Source: Planctomycetaceae bacterium
Lineage (GTDB): Bacteria; Planctomycetota; Planctomycetia; Pirellulales; Pirellulaceae
Assembly: GCA_021298315.1 (NCBI GenBank)
Contig: JAJTFC010000020.1
Span: 1 to 64,000, forward strand
Direction of reading: 5' to 3'
DNA length: 64,000 nt
Part shown: piece by piece, positions 26,728 through 34,889 of the stretch
Layout: every line of letters starts with the position of its first letter
Position numbering within the stretch: the stretch's first letter is position 1
Position numbers and translations under genes: made by a program
Notes under the pieces: generated by a model
What the model was told of the DNA's origin: nothing
The model's database searches: none
The model's input: only the letters and a program-made list of their open reading frames with translations

Positions 26728-27160
26728 GCAAGTGTTGAGCCTGCGTCTTTGGAACCAGTTGCAGACACTCTGGTGCTACCTGTGGCCCTCACCCTACACC
26801 CTTTTGGGGCTTCTTGTGTACTTGATTCCCATCCGAGGCAGTCGCAGTCTGATCGTGCATCGAGGCACCATCGGAGTCTTTGGGCCAGCCGTCGAACGCC
26901 TACTTATCAGGGCTCCCGTGCTAGGGGGTGCTGCTGCAATGACTTTTGGTCATGCGATTTTGGCACGTGACAAAGAAACGTTCATCGAGACGTGGAACCA
27001 TGAACGCGTCCATGTGGATCAATACCAACGATGGGGATTGCTCTTTGTACCGATGTATCTTGGAGTGGGTTTGTTGCTCAAGCTCCAGCGAAAGGACCCT
27101 TATTGGGACAATCCATTCGAAATCGAGGCGCGGCGATTGGGAGATGGCCTCGACTGCTGA
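26714..27160 (+). CDS. Small membrane protein with an HExxH metallopeptidase-like motif
   Basis: The 148-residue product starts at GTG 26714 (a second GTG lies at 26732). Two hydrophobic segments flank the motif HERVH (96-100), which fits the zinc-binding HExxH signature, and it is followed by VDQYQRWG...FVPMY and the DNPFEIEAR element where a third Glu ligand could lie. This layout (HExxH, then a membrane stretch, then NPFExEA) recurs in small uncharacterised bacterial proteins. It overlaps the OPT transporter gene by 14 bases, so a role in processing or gating imported peptides is plausible but is inference. Confidence 0.6.
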   Translation: MQSSKQVLSLRLWNQLQTLWCYLWPSPYTLLGLLVYLIPIRGSRSLIVHRGTIGVFGPAVERLLIRAPVLGGAAAMTFGHAILARDKETFIETWNHERVHVDQYQRWGLLFVPMYLGVGLLLKLQRKDPYWDNPFEIEARRLGDGLDC

Positions 27161-27213
27161 AGCCGTGGACGACTTACGACGGCCACGACGGCTGTTGACT
27201 CCCCCGAGAAGCC

Positions 27214-28479
27214 CTAGAGAATCCTGCACCAGTAGGCTTTGAGGTACCCGGTTTCTGGACAGTGAGTTGCGACCGGATGGTCCATCGCGGCCGATCGGGT
27301 TTCAAAAATCTGAACGACTCTGCCCCGAGCTCTTGTTCCGTCAGGATTCGTTCCGGTAGCTCTGGCGGCACTTTGGACCACTTGCATGAACGAAGGGCCA
27401 TCGAGCAGTCCGGCACAGCAGCAGGTCAGCAGGATCCCACCGGGTTTGACCAGTTGGATCGCAAGACGGTTCAAGTCGATATGCTTGCGTGTTCCCTCTT
27501 CGAGTTCGGTCCTGGATCGAATGAGTTTCGGAGGGTCGAGGACGACGATGTCGAATTGTCTGTTATTTCGAGCCATATCGCGCATGTAGGCGAACGCATC
27601 CGCATGGACATATCGGACTCGAACGTCATTGATATCAGCGTTTTTCTTGGCCATGACCAAGGCTTCTTCGTCAAGGTCGACTCCGACAACCTCGGAGGCT
27701 TGGCCCGATTTCGCGGCCGCGACGGAGAAGCCCCCGGAATAGCAACAAACATCGAGCACACTTTTCCCGGCGGCATGACTTGCCAGGATCGCGCGGTTCT
27801 CGCGTTGGTCGCAGAAAAATCCGGTTTTGTGTCCCGTACCAAAATGGATCCGGTACTTGACCTGGTTCTCTTCGATCGTCACGTACGCAGGAAACTGTTC
27901 AGACTTCGAATCCTGCCAGATTCCACCTTCTTGGCTCGTGAACTGAGGAGAGGGGCGAACCAATGCATGCTTGGTACCGAGCAAAGGATGCAAGCGTTCG
28001 AGAATCTCTGTGGCTCGTTGGGCCATTCCCAAACTGAAAACCTCGGCGCTTAGGCAATCCCCATATCGATCGACAACCAGCCCAGGGAATCCATCCGATT
28101 CGCCATGCAGGACTCGATAGGCATTGGTGGTTTTCGGAATCTGCAGAGTATGATGTCTAAGGTGGACTGCTTGGCTCAGGAGCGCATCCCAATCGGCAAG
28201 GGTCGGAAGCTGGGTTTGCCAGAAGTAGAGACGGACGGCGACCTCGGATCTAGGGTTATAGATCCCGTACCCAAAGAGGAGAGGCTCATGCTTTTGTTGA
28301 TTCTCGTTAGGGTCCATATCCGTCGCGTAGACGGCAACCCAATCTCCAGGTTGCGGGTTCCCCTCGGCCCGTTCGATTCGCTTTCGAAAGATATTCGGAT
28401 GCCTGCTTGGACGCGGCATGTACACCCTAGCGATGGGCTCCGAAGGATTGGGTACAAGCGCATTGATCGTATTTCGCAT
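27214..28479 (-). CDS. RlmI-like class I rRNA (cytosine-5) methyltransferase
   Basis: This 421-residue protein has an N-terminal PUA-like domain (RPSRHPNIFRKRIERAEG, then GDWVAVY), the central YRVLHGESDGFPGLVVDRYGD element and a SAM-dependent domain. DQRENRAILASHAAGKSVLDVCCYSGGFSV covers the motif I region and VLDPPKLIRS is the catalytic-type motif. That is the layout of RlmI, which methylates 23S rRNA C1962. One departure is HPNIF where HPWIF is usual. It is transcribed alone on the minus strand and converges with the HExxH gene. Confidence 0.85.
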   Translation of the reverse strand: MRNTINALVPNPSEPIARVYMPRPSRHPNIFRKRIERAEGNPQPGDWVAVYATDMDPNENQQKHEPLLFGYGIYNPRSEVAVRLYFWQTQLPTLADWDALLSQAVHLRHHTLQIPKTTNAYRVLHGESDGFPGLVVDRYGDCLSAEVFSLGMAQRATEILERLHPLLGTKHALVRPSPQFTSQEGGIWQDSKSEQFPAYVTIEENQVKYRIHFGTGHKTGFFCDQRENRAILASHAAGKSVLDVCCYSGGFSVAAAKSGQASEVVGVDLDEEALVMAKKNADINDVRVRYVHADAFAYMRDMARNNRQFDIVVLDPPKLIRSRTELEEGTRKHIDLNRLAIQLVKPGGILLTCCCAGLLDGPSFMQVVQSAARATGTNPDGTRARGRVVQIFETRSAAMDHPVATHCPETGYLKAYWCRIL

Positions 28480-28508
28480 AGAGGTTTTCGGTTCGTCCGA
28501 CGTAGAGG

Positions 28509-29720
28509 TTATCTTCGAAAGGATTGCAGGTCTGAGAGCAGAGCTTCAATCTCGCTTGAGTGCATGTCAACGCTTGGAACGGCATCGAGCAACAGTGAGG
28601 CTATTTGACGTAGCAGTAGTTGGACTTCCGGCACGCGATTGGCAATCTCGTTTTGTTGCCAGCGGTCTTCAGGAAAGCAGTAAACCTCCCCCAGACGTTC
28701 GTCGGAAAGCGAAATCCGGCCCTCTGGATTTCCAGTGGTATCGAATCTTGCACTCCATCGCTCGGTCCATATCGCGATTTCGTCGACTCCGGTTGCCCAA
28801 GCCAAATGGCCCTGAGGGCTCGTCTCGTGCGAACTAAACCTACCGCCTTCTTGGGTGATCGTTTCGATCCAACGCCCTAGATGACGCGGTTGGTGAAGTT
28901 GGCTTATTCGAATCCCAAGATCCATTTTCTGCGCAGGTCGAATGATCCAGGGGGTATGGAGACGTTCGGAGTATGCGTCAGCGATGGGGTAATTGCCGTT
29001 GATGAAACCCATCGATCGATCGCCAAGTCCAACGCGACGATGTTCACCGAGTGGAAACCCAAGTATTCCGGCCATGGAGATCCAGCAATTTTCGGAGATA
29101 CCGAACTCTTCGAGAGTCTGAAGGATCAGCCCTAAACCTTGATCGATGCAGATCGACTGCGCACCTGCACCGCAGGCGTAACCAAAAAGCAAATCAGGGT
29201 CGAAATCGGTTGAAAGGACTAGCTCTGGGGGGACCTGATCTAAAGGCGGATCGGGATCCTGACTGTCACACATGAGCTTTCGAAATTCATAGGGCGCATC
29301 CCAGGTTCCGTGCAAGCCTTTGGAGTGGATCCAGAGAAACGGTGTTTTGTGGCGTTGTTCAAGCCAACACTCCAGAGATTCCGTCAGGAGACGTTCAAAG
29401 GACTCCTGTTGCAAGGAGGGGCAGACCTCGATTCGGTCTAGCCCCTCATGTTGACGGAGCATTCCGATCGCTTGGAGGCTATCGCTAGCGACTAACCAGC
29501 CGTCGGGCTGCAGCCCTTGGAGGATCGCTTGTAAATTCGGTTCCAGATGGATCGAGTGCATCCAGAATTGGTCGAAGACCGTACCGTGCGCGGCAAGTCG
29601 GTCTACATTAGGCGTTGGAAGAAGCGCGTTGCCATAGCAACCAGCAAGATTCACTCCCCAGCCTTCGATCGTGACCAGTATGCCGCAAGGGTCGCCTATG
29701 CTATTTATTTTCAAGGGCAA
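28509..29720 (-). CDS. Degenerate sulfatase/alkaline phosphatase-fold protein
   Basis: This 403-residue protein keeps the sulfatase fold landmarks: LAGCYGNALLPTPNVDRLAAHGTVFD near the N-terminus and HSKGLHGTWDAPYEFR in the middle. The formylglycine motif C/S-x-P-S-R is replaced by residues 59-63 (LEPNL), and the DD metal-binding pair that normally precedes the GCYGN region is TIEG here. It therefore probably has no sulfatase activity. It has no clear signal peptide. Its start overlaps the end of the beta-propeller gene by 20 bases, so the two are one unit. It may be a binding or regulatory relative of sulfatases. Confidence 0.65.
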   Translation of the reverse strand: MPLKINSIGDPCGILVTIEGWGVNLAGCYGNALLPTPNVDRLAAHGTVFDQFWMHSIHLEPNLQAILQGLQPDGWLVASDSLQAIGMLRQHEGLDRIEVCPSLQQESFERLLTESLECWLEQRHKTPFLWIHSKGLHGTWDAPYEFRKLMCDSQDPDPPLDQVPPELVLSTDFDPDLLFGYACGAGAQSICIDQGLGLILQTLEEFGISENCWISMAGILGFPLGEHRRVGLGDRSMGFINGNYPIADAYSERLHTPWIIRPAQKMDLGIRISQLHQPRHLGRWIETITQEGGRFSSHETSPQGHLAWATGVDEIAIWTERWSARFDTTGNPEGRISLSDERLGEVYCFPEDRWQQNEIANRVPEVQLLLRQIASLLLDAVPSVDMHSSEIEALLSDLQSFRR

Positions 29721-30567
29721 ACCATTTAACTAAACCGCTTTCGGTCCATTTGAAGACGGCTTGAGCGTGCGGATCGACGATCGCGGGCTGATCATCGACG
29801 AGAAATAGACCGACAGGATTTTGCAACGGCTCACCGGAGACGACGAGCTTTGGTTCTTCTCCAAGTTTCCACGACCAGATCCCTTTTTTGTAGCCATCGC
29901 TTACCCAGATCTGATCCTTTGAGTTTACGACGACTTGGTGTGGAAATTCGAAAACTCGCTTGGAGACGATTGGCTCGATTTGGCCATCTTTTGAGATCCT
30001 CAGGAGCTGTTGCTCGTCCTGAGAGATCACCCAGATGCGGTCGGCATGATCGACAAAAACTCCGCGAGGGTTGACCTTGGCAAAGATCACTGGCTTCGAA
30101 CCTACGGCAGTTTGCTTCCACAAGACACGGCGTTCAAGATCAGCGATCAGGAGCGAACCATCGCTTAAGAAAGCCAAATCGACGGGAATGCCGATCGTAG
30201 CATCGAGTGTTCCAGTCCATTTGCCATCGGCATCTTTGCGGTAGACCTCGCGCGTCGCCGGATCCCCCAAAGCGATCTCCCCGGTGGGTGAAATCGCGAG
30301 GCAACGGACGGCATTGAGCGGTTGACGGAACTTATTGCTCCCGGGCACTTCAAGTTTGAGTTCGTTGTTTTGGTAGGTCCAAACTCCAGGCTTATTCCGA
30401 TCCACGATCCACGCAGTGCCGGATTTGTCGACGACAGCGTCCAATGGGTAGACTTTGGATGCTGGACGGGTGGAACTCGAAGTGGGAGAGGAAGGAGTCT
30501 GAGCATGAACCATCGCGTCGAGGCCGAGTAGATAGCCCAAAGCGAAAGAGAGGAGTTTCGGGTACAT
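29701..30567 (-). CDS. Secreted NHL/SMP-30-like beta-propeller protein
   Basis: From the ATG at 30567 the product is 288 residues; the frame is open to a TTG at 30588. A signal peptide ends near VHAQ. The rest holds about six repeats of the form (A/P)LDAVVDKSGTAWIVD, CLAISPTGEIALGD, DLAFLSDGSLLIAD, GVFVDHADRIWVIS, QVVVNSKDQIWVSD, a six-bladed propeller pattern of NHL/SMP-30 type. It lies in the periplasm or outside and binds an unknown ligand. It is co-transcribed with the degenerate sulfatase-like gene. Confidence 0.75.
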   Translation of the reverse strand: MYPKLLSFALGYLLGLDAMVHAQTPSSPTSSSTRPASKVYPLDAVVDKSGTAWIVDRNKPGVWTYQNNELKLEVPGSNKFRQPLNAVRCLAISPTGEIALGDPATREVYRKDADGKWTGTLDATIGIPVDLAFLSDGSLLIADLERRVLWKQTAVGSKPVIFAKVNPRGVFVDHADRIWVISQDEQQLLRISKDGQIEPIVSKRVFEFPHQVVVNSKDQIWVSDGYKKGIWSWKLGEEPKLVVSGEPLQNPVGLFLVDDQPAIVDPHAQAVFKWTESGLVKWFALENK

Positions 30568-30823
30568 GGTCCGGGGATGGCGATACAATTAAGGGTTCGC
30601 GATGGAGTAACCATTCATCGTCGCAGAGGATGCACCGATGATGGCAGTTCGGAGCGGGAACTGTCAAGAGAATTGTACCGTAGGAAAGCGACTAGAACCG
30701 ATAGGTCCACATGCAACGGGATAAAAACACGTTGCAAAACCAGAAATCACAGTTCAACCCTTGAGCGACAACAGTATGGCTCAACGGAGGACTTGAACAG
30801 AGGGTTTGATTGCTGTCTGGACT

Positions 30824-32026
30824 TTAGGGAACAACAGGCGATACGATGACTTGGGAATTGTCGTCATCCTCGTTGGCAACAGCCAAGCCTACCGCAGTCA
30901 GACCACCGATTAGCGCCAGCGGTAGGAGACCACCGCCGAATCCACCACCGATACCTCCACCTCCGCCACCACCTCCACCGCCGTTGCCTCCTGCGACTCC
31001 GCAACAACCGGACATTGGCAGCGGGCAGCAAGTTTCTTCGAAGGGGATCTCCGTTTGGGCGACCATCGAGGCCCCGAGGCAATCGCAAGAAGCCAGTTCG
31101 ACGTTCAAAGCTGGAACTGCATCTTGTTGGACCGAGGCATGAACGAATTTACGGCCGTCTTGAGCGATCGAAGTGCTCGAACCACTATCATCCCCCCCTT
31201 TGCCCACCGCGACAAAGCCAAGGGCGGCGATCCCTGCAGGCCCCGAAGCAACAAACCCGTAGTTTCCTGGTGGGATGTTATCGAAGCGGTAGTTTCCATC
31301 GCGATCTGCTCGAGTCTTTGCGACCTCATTACCGGCGTGGGTAAGGTAAATCTGCGTCCCGCTCAGGTCTCTACCACCACCGGGAACAGATACCCGTCCG
31401 CGAACACCGCCATTCTCGTCGATTGCAATGCGTCCGCTGTTCCAAAACTTTCTGCCTTCGCCGACGGGGTCTTTATCAAGTTGCTCGACGCCAGTGTTCC
31501 GTGGGATCGAACCGCTTCGGATGAGCGACACAATGCGATCGGTCGCAGGGGTTAGTGATCGTATTTGGATTCCGCTCGGCAGGTGCTTTCCTGCGGAAGG
31601 ATCAAGAATTGTCAGGGACATCACCGCCAGAGTGCTTGGATTTTGAGCAACCAGGGCGTAAACACCCGGCTTGATATCCGAGAAGCGAAAGGAACCGTCT
31701 TCGGCCGTGGTGACCCAAGCGACCCTTTGGCCATTTTGTACCAGAGCCAATTCGATTCCGCTTTGTTTGATTTGGTTTTCTCCTGCCGGAGTCCCAAGCG
31801 TCCCCCAAAACGATCCATCCGAAGCCAAATGAATCCACTGGTGATGGTTCAACCCATCCGCATATTGCTCAGTAGTTGCCTGCTCGAGTGGTGCTTGGAC
31901 TGCAGGCAGTGCAAGCGCCTCTGGAGCAGTCGCGACTGCGTCTTGTGCCAAGCTCCAGGTTCCTTGGGTGGTGAAAGCAAGAGCTAGCGAAGCGATCAGG
32001 TGCAAACGAAGGTTGGTTTTGGACAT
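30824..32026 (-). CDS. Surface protein with two Cna-B-like domains and a Gly-rich region
   Basis: This 400-residue protein has a signal peptide (about 1-28) and two carboxypeptidase-regulatory/Cna-B-like domains. They carry GTPAGE...VTTAEDGSFRFSDIKPGVYALVA and GRVSVPGGG...KTRADRDGNYRFDNIPPGNYGFVA; both share the DG(S/N)(F/Y)RF...I.PG.Y motif. A Cys-rich stretch (CDC, CC, CC), a run of about twenty Gly residues and a hydrophobic segment (LLPLALIGGLTAVGLAVA) precede a short acidic end. The tail may anchor the protein in the membrane. The family is widespread in planctomycetes but its function is unknown. Confidence 0.7.
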   Translation of the reverse strand: MSKTNLRLHLIASLALAFTTQGTWSLAQDAVATAPEALALPAVQAPLEQATTEQYADGLNHHQWIHLASDGSFWGTLGTPAGENQIKQSGIELALVQNGQRVAWVTTAEDGSFRFSDIKPGVYALVAQNPSTLAVMSLTILDPSAGKHLPSGIQIRSLTPATDRIVSLIRSGSIPRNTGVEQLDKDPVGEGRKFWNSGRIAIDENGGVRGRVSVPGGGRDLSGTQIYLTHAGNEVAKTRADRDGNYRFDNIPPGNYGFVASGPAGIAALGFVAVGKGGDDSGSSTSIAQDGRKFVHASVQQDAVPALNVELASCDCLGASMVAQTEIPFEETCCPLPMSGCCGVAGGNGGGGGGGGGGIGGGFGGGLLPLALIGGLTAVGLAVANEDDDNSQVIVSPVVP

Positions 32027-32390
32027 AGCGACGTTGGAAGTAAATCGATGCAGGAAAAAGTCCGTCTGGCTTCTAGTCTATTCCTCCGAAGCCTGCGTAC
32101 AAGGGAAATCGGAGCAAGTTGGGTCATGAATTTGGTAAATCAGGAAGGATATTCGGTCAGGTCATGAATCCAATTCCAATTTTAGCGATACCAATCGACT
32201 TGAATAAGCAGGGATGATACCTGGTGTTGTTCTCTGTTTTTTCGAAAGTCTGCGGCGTTGAGCTATACTTGCCCCAAAAGCTTACGCGGGTGGAATCCTG
32301 GATCGAGTCCAAGTCCCTGATAGCCGCTGCTTTTTTTCGCCGAGCTAACATAAACTTTGATTTTTCCTCACATCCAACGAAGTTTCAAGA
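32027..32390. other. Intergenic region between divergent genes
   Basis: About 360 bases between the Cna-B-like gene and the plus-strand sugar isomerase gene. It must hold both promoters. Apart from the possible promoter listed at 32241-32269 I see no gene and no notable repeat. Confidence 0.5.
32241..32269 (+). promoter_or_regulatory. Possible sigma-70-type promoter
   Basis: TTCGAA and TATACT are 17 bases apart about 120 bases before the start at 32391. The -10 is good but the -35 is a poor match, so confidence is low. Confidence 0.25.
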
Positions 32391-33302
32391 ATGAAAAAAC
32401 GGCCCCGGATCAGTGCCTTTCCAAAATGCTATCTCGAGGAGATATCCCAAAAACGGACCATGAGCGTTTTCGATTGGATCCAGATGGCCAAGGACCTACC
32501 AGCCGAGGGGCTGGAAATGTATGAAGGTTTTTTATGGGAGCTGACCGATTCGTTTCTGGGAAGATTGTCCGATGAGCTTTCCCGGTGCAATTTCGAGATG
32601 CCCATGCTTTGCTGTTCACCCGATTTCACCCATCCAGAGAGGTCCAAGCGGCTCGCAGCGGTCGAATACCAAAAGAAAATGATAGAGGTTGCCTTCAAAC
32701 TCGGGGGGGCCGGTACAGTTTGTCGAGTGCTCAGTGGACAAAGGTGGCCCGAGGTAGATCTTCAGCGAGGATTAGATTACGCCTCGGAGGGAATTTTGGC
32801 ATGTATTCCGACGGCGCAGTCGCTCGGAGTGGTGTTGGGAATCGAGAACCACTACAAGGACGGATTCTGGCTCTATCCTGAGTTCGCTCAGAAGATGGAA
32901 GTTTTTTTGGCGTTACTGGCTCGAATACCCGAATCCTCGAATTTCGGCGTCCAATACGATCCGAGCAACGCGGTCGTCGCGGGCGATGACCCTTTGGCGT
33001 TACTCGATGCAGTCTTGCCCAGGGTCGTCAGCATGCACGCGAGCGACCGATATCTTGCACCCGGAGCGAGTCTCGACGACCTGAAACATGCCGAGGGGAG
33101 TGCGGGGTACTCAAAACTGCTGCTTCATGGGGTAACGGGCAAGGGACTGAACAATTACCCAGAGATTTTTCGTCGGCTCTCTGCAAGTGGATACTCAGGT
33201 TGGATAAGCATCGAAGATGGGATGAACGGCATGGGGGAAATGCGAGAGTCACTTCTATTTCTCCAAGAAATGGTTCATACCTTCTATCCAACCACCGAAT
33301 GA
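32391..33302 (+). CDS. Sugar phosphate isomerase/epimerase-like TIM-barrel protein (cytoplasmic)
   Basis: This 303-residue TIM-barrel protein of the xylose isomerase-like superfamily has no signal peptide. Metal-ligand candidates are E in GIENHYKDG, D in QYDPSNAVVAGD, H in SMHASDRYL, and E in SIEDGMNGMG near the end. The VCRVLSGQRWPE segment corresponds to barrel strand 4. It is typical of planctomycete isomerase-like proteins; the substrate is unknown. It is transcribed alone, with 364 bases upstream and 223 bases before the PEP-CTERM genes. Confidence 0.8.
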   Translation: MKKRPRISAFPKCYLEEISQKRTMSVFDWIQMAKDLPAEGLEMYEGFLWELTDSFLGRLSDELSRCNFEMPMLCCSPDFTHPERSKRLAAVEYQKKMIEVAFKLGGAGTVCRVLSGQRWPEVDLQRGLDYASEGILACIPTAQSLGVVLGIENHYKDGFWLYPEFAQKMEVFLALLARIPESSNFGVQYDPSNAVVAGDDPLALLDAVLPRVVSMHASDRYLAPGASLDDLKHAEGSAGYSKLLLHGVTGKGLNNYPEIFRRLSASGYSGWISIEDGMNGMGEMRESLLFLQEMVHTFYPTTE

Positions 33303-33525
33303 ACGCCGCTAGCATCAGTTATCCTAACCCCACCAATCTGTCCTAACACCACCGCAAAAACCCCTGCAACCCTCCCATTCGCCCCGCTTAGCCTAAAACG
33401 CCCATGTTTCAGATTGCTAAATGGAAGTTTTTCTTGCTCGAAGCTTCGAGCGGTTTACCATGGAGTTGAATCGATTGCGATTTCGAAATACAACCCTCCA
33501 GCTCAAATGTTAGGACTTAGCCAGC

Positions 33526-34239
33526 ATGAATGCGATCAAAATCGCGGTGTTACTAAGTATTTTGATCGCATCAACCTTGTTGATTCCAGGAGCCCGGGCT
33601 GGCATAGCGACGAGTACGGTTGACCAGAATGGAACCAAGATTGGTTTCAATTCAAACAACGGATCCGCCTCGAAAATTGGGACTTTTGACTTCAACTTCC
33701 CGAACGGGCTAGGTGGACTAGACTTCATCGAAGCACGCATTCGTCTTTCCGTACAACTTCCGCCGGAAGCCATCGGCGACTTGGCTCCCCAGATCGTTTT
33801 CGCGAAGTTGGGTGAAACCAACCTAGACCAAGCGTTGATTACAGGCGATGCAATCCGAACTGACATTAGGATTTCTTACAATCTTTTTCCATCGGGTCTT
33901 GGTATCGTCGAGAAGCAAACCGACTTTGTAAATCTGACCAATGCTCAAAATCTGGCGTTGTCAGCGATCCTTGCGAGCGATCCGAGTTCCCGTCTAGACG
34001 CATGGTTAGTAAGCGATACTTTGACCGCCATCACGGTACCAGCGTTTGGTGAGTACGTTGATTTATCTGGCCCGTTTCCAATAGTGGTAATCACCAGATA
34101 CGATTCCACGCTAGACCTTAAGTTTGTTCCGGAGCCTTCCACAAGTATCGCCTTCACAGGATTGAGCCTCTGGCTTCTTCGTGGTGCAAGATCATGGAAG
34201 CGAAATCGGAACCTAAAATTTTCGAACAGCAAAGGCTAG
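33526..34239 (+). CDS. PEP-CTERM sorted protein 1
   Basis: This 237-residue protein has an N-terminal signal peptide (about 1-25, ending ARA) and a C-terminal PEP-CTERM sorting signal: VPEPST (201-206), a hydrophobic stretch (IAFTGLSLWLL), then an Arg/Lys-rich tail. Such proteins are recognised, cut and anchored by exosortase; two exosortase-family genes lie in this window. The mature part is Asn/Gly/Thr-rich and beta-like, with no known domain. It shares RLDxWLV and TVPA elements with the next gene, so the pair arose by duplication. The tail is long and basic for the family. Confidence 0.8.
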   Translation: MNAIKIAVLLSILIASTLLIPGARAGIATSTVDQNGTKIGFNSNNGSASKIGTFDFNFPNGLGGLDFIEARIRLSVQLPPEAIGDLAPQIVFAKLGETNLDQALITGDAIRTDIRISYNLFPSGLGIVEKQTDFVNLTNAQNLALSAILASDPSSRLDAWLVSDTLTAITVPAFGEYVDLSGPFPIVVITRYDSTLDLKFVPEPSTSIAFTGLSLWLLRGARSWKRNRNLKFSNSKG

Positions 34240-34244
34240 AATCT

Positions 34245-34883
34245 ATGTTCCGCTCCACCCTTTCGGTTTCGACGTCGGTTGGATCCTTGTTGTTGATCCT
34301 TTCGTCCTGGGGTATTGCAACTGCAGACATCATCAAGGAGTTCACTCAGCAATCGGGAGTTGCGGAGGATTTTGGGCTGCGAAGAGCGGTTTACCTCGGT
34401 CGCCTATTCAACGGCGTCGATGGAGGACCGTTCCGCCGGATGGACTCGATGTATGCGATCGTTACGCTAGCCCAAGCTACCAACGTGCAGTTATTCGCAG
34501 GTGACGGGAACTCGAATTTCGATTCCGCGTTCAGCCAGGGCAAGATGATCGATACGGGGATAAGAGTTAGCAATTCGAACCAAACAGACACTCAGGTGGT
34601 GTTTGTCCCGGGAAATCCCTCGAACACCCCTCCGTTTAAAATCGGCGTCCCGGCAGGGGTTGCGATCCACGACTCGCTTGCAGCCAACAACCGACTTGAT
34701 TTTTGGCTTGTTGGAATCACGAACTCTGGCTTCACGGTCCCTGCAAATGTCTCTGGGAATGTCGCGAACTTCTTTATCCAATTCGATCGCTCGACGGCGG
34801 TTCCAGAACCAGCATCGGTCTTGTTGGCCGGATCGGGTTTGGTTGCTCTACTGGCTAGAAGACGCCTTTGGCGATCGAAGTAG
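34245..34883 (+). CDS. PEP-CTERM sorted protein 2 (paralog of protein 1)
   Basis: From the ATG at 34245 the product is 212 residues; an upstream in-frame ATG at 34194 lies inside the previous gene and is less likely. A signal peptide (about 1-27) is followed by a domain with NNRLDFWLVG and FTVPANVSG elements that match PEP-CTERM protein 1. The C-terminus VPEPASVLLAGSGLVALLA plus RRRLWRSK is a textbook PEP-CTERM signal. Only five bases separate it from protein 1, so they are co-transcribed. It is exported and probably sorted by the exosortase at 53568. Confidence 0.85.
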   Translation: MFRSTLSVSTSVGSLLLILSSWGIATADIIKEFTQQSGVAEDFGLRRAVYLGRLFNGVDGGPFRRMDSMYAIVTLAQATNVQLFAGDGNSNFDSAFSQGKMIDTGIRVSNSNQTDTQVVFVPGNPSNTPPFKIGVPAGVAIHDSLAANNRLDFWLVGITNSGFTVPANVSGNVANFFIQFDRSTAVPEPASVLLAGSGLVALLARRRLWRSK

Positions 34884-34889
34884 ATCGCC

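Noticed and set aside
27161-27213. Terminator between the HExxH and RlmI-like genes
   Set aside because: AGCCGTGG and CCACGACGGCT are imperfectly complementary and no T-run follows, so I did not list it.
30846-31142. Plus-strand proline-rich ORF
   Set aside because: Its poly-Pro run is the antisense reading of the poly-Gly codons of the Cna-B-like gene.
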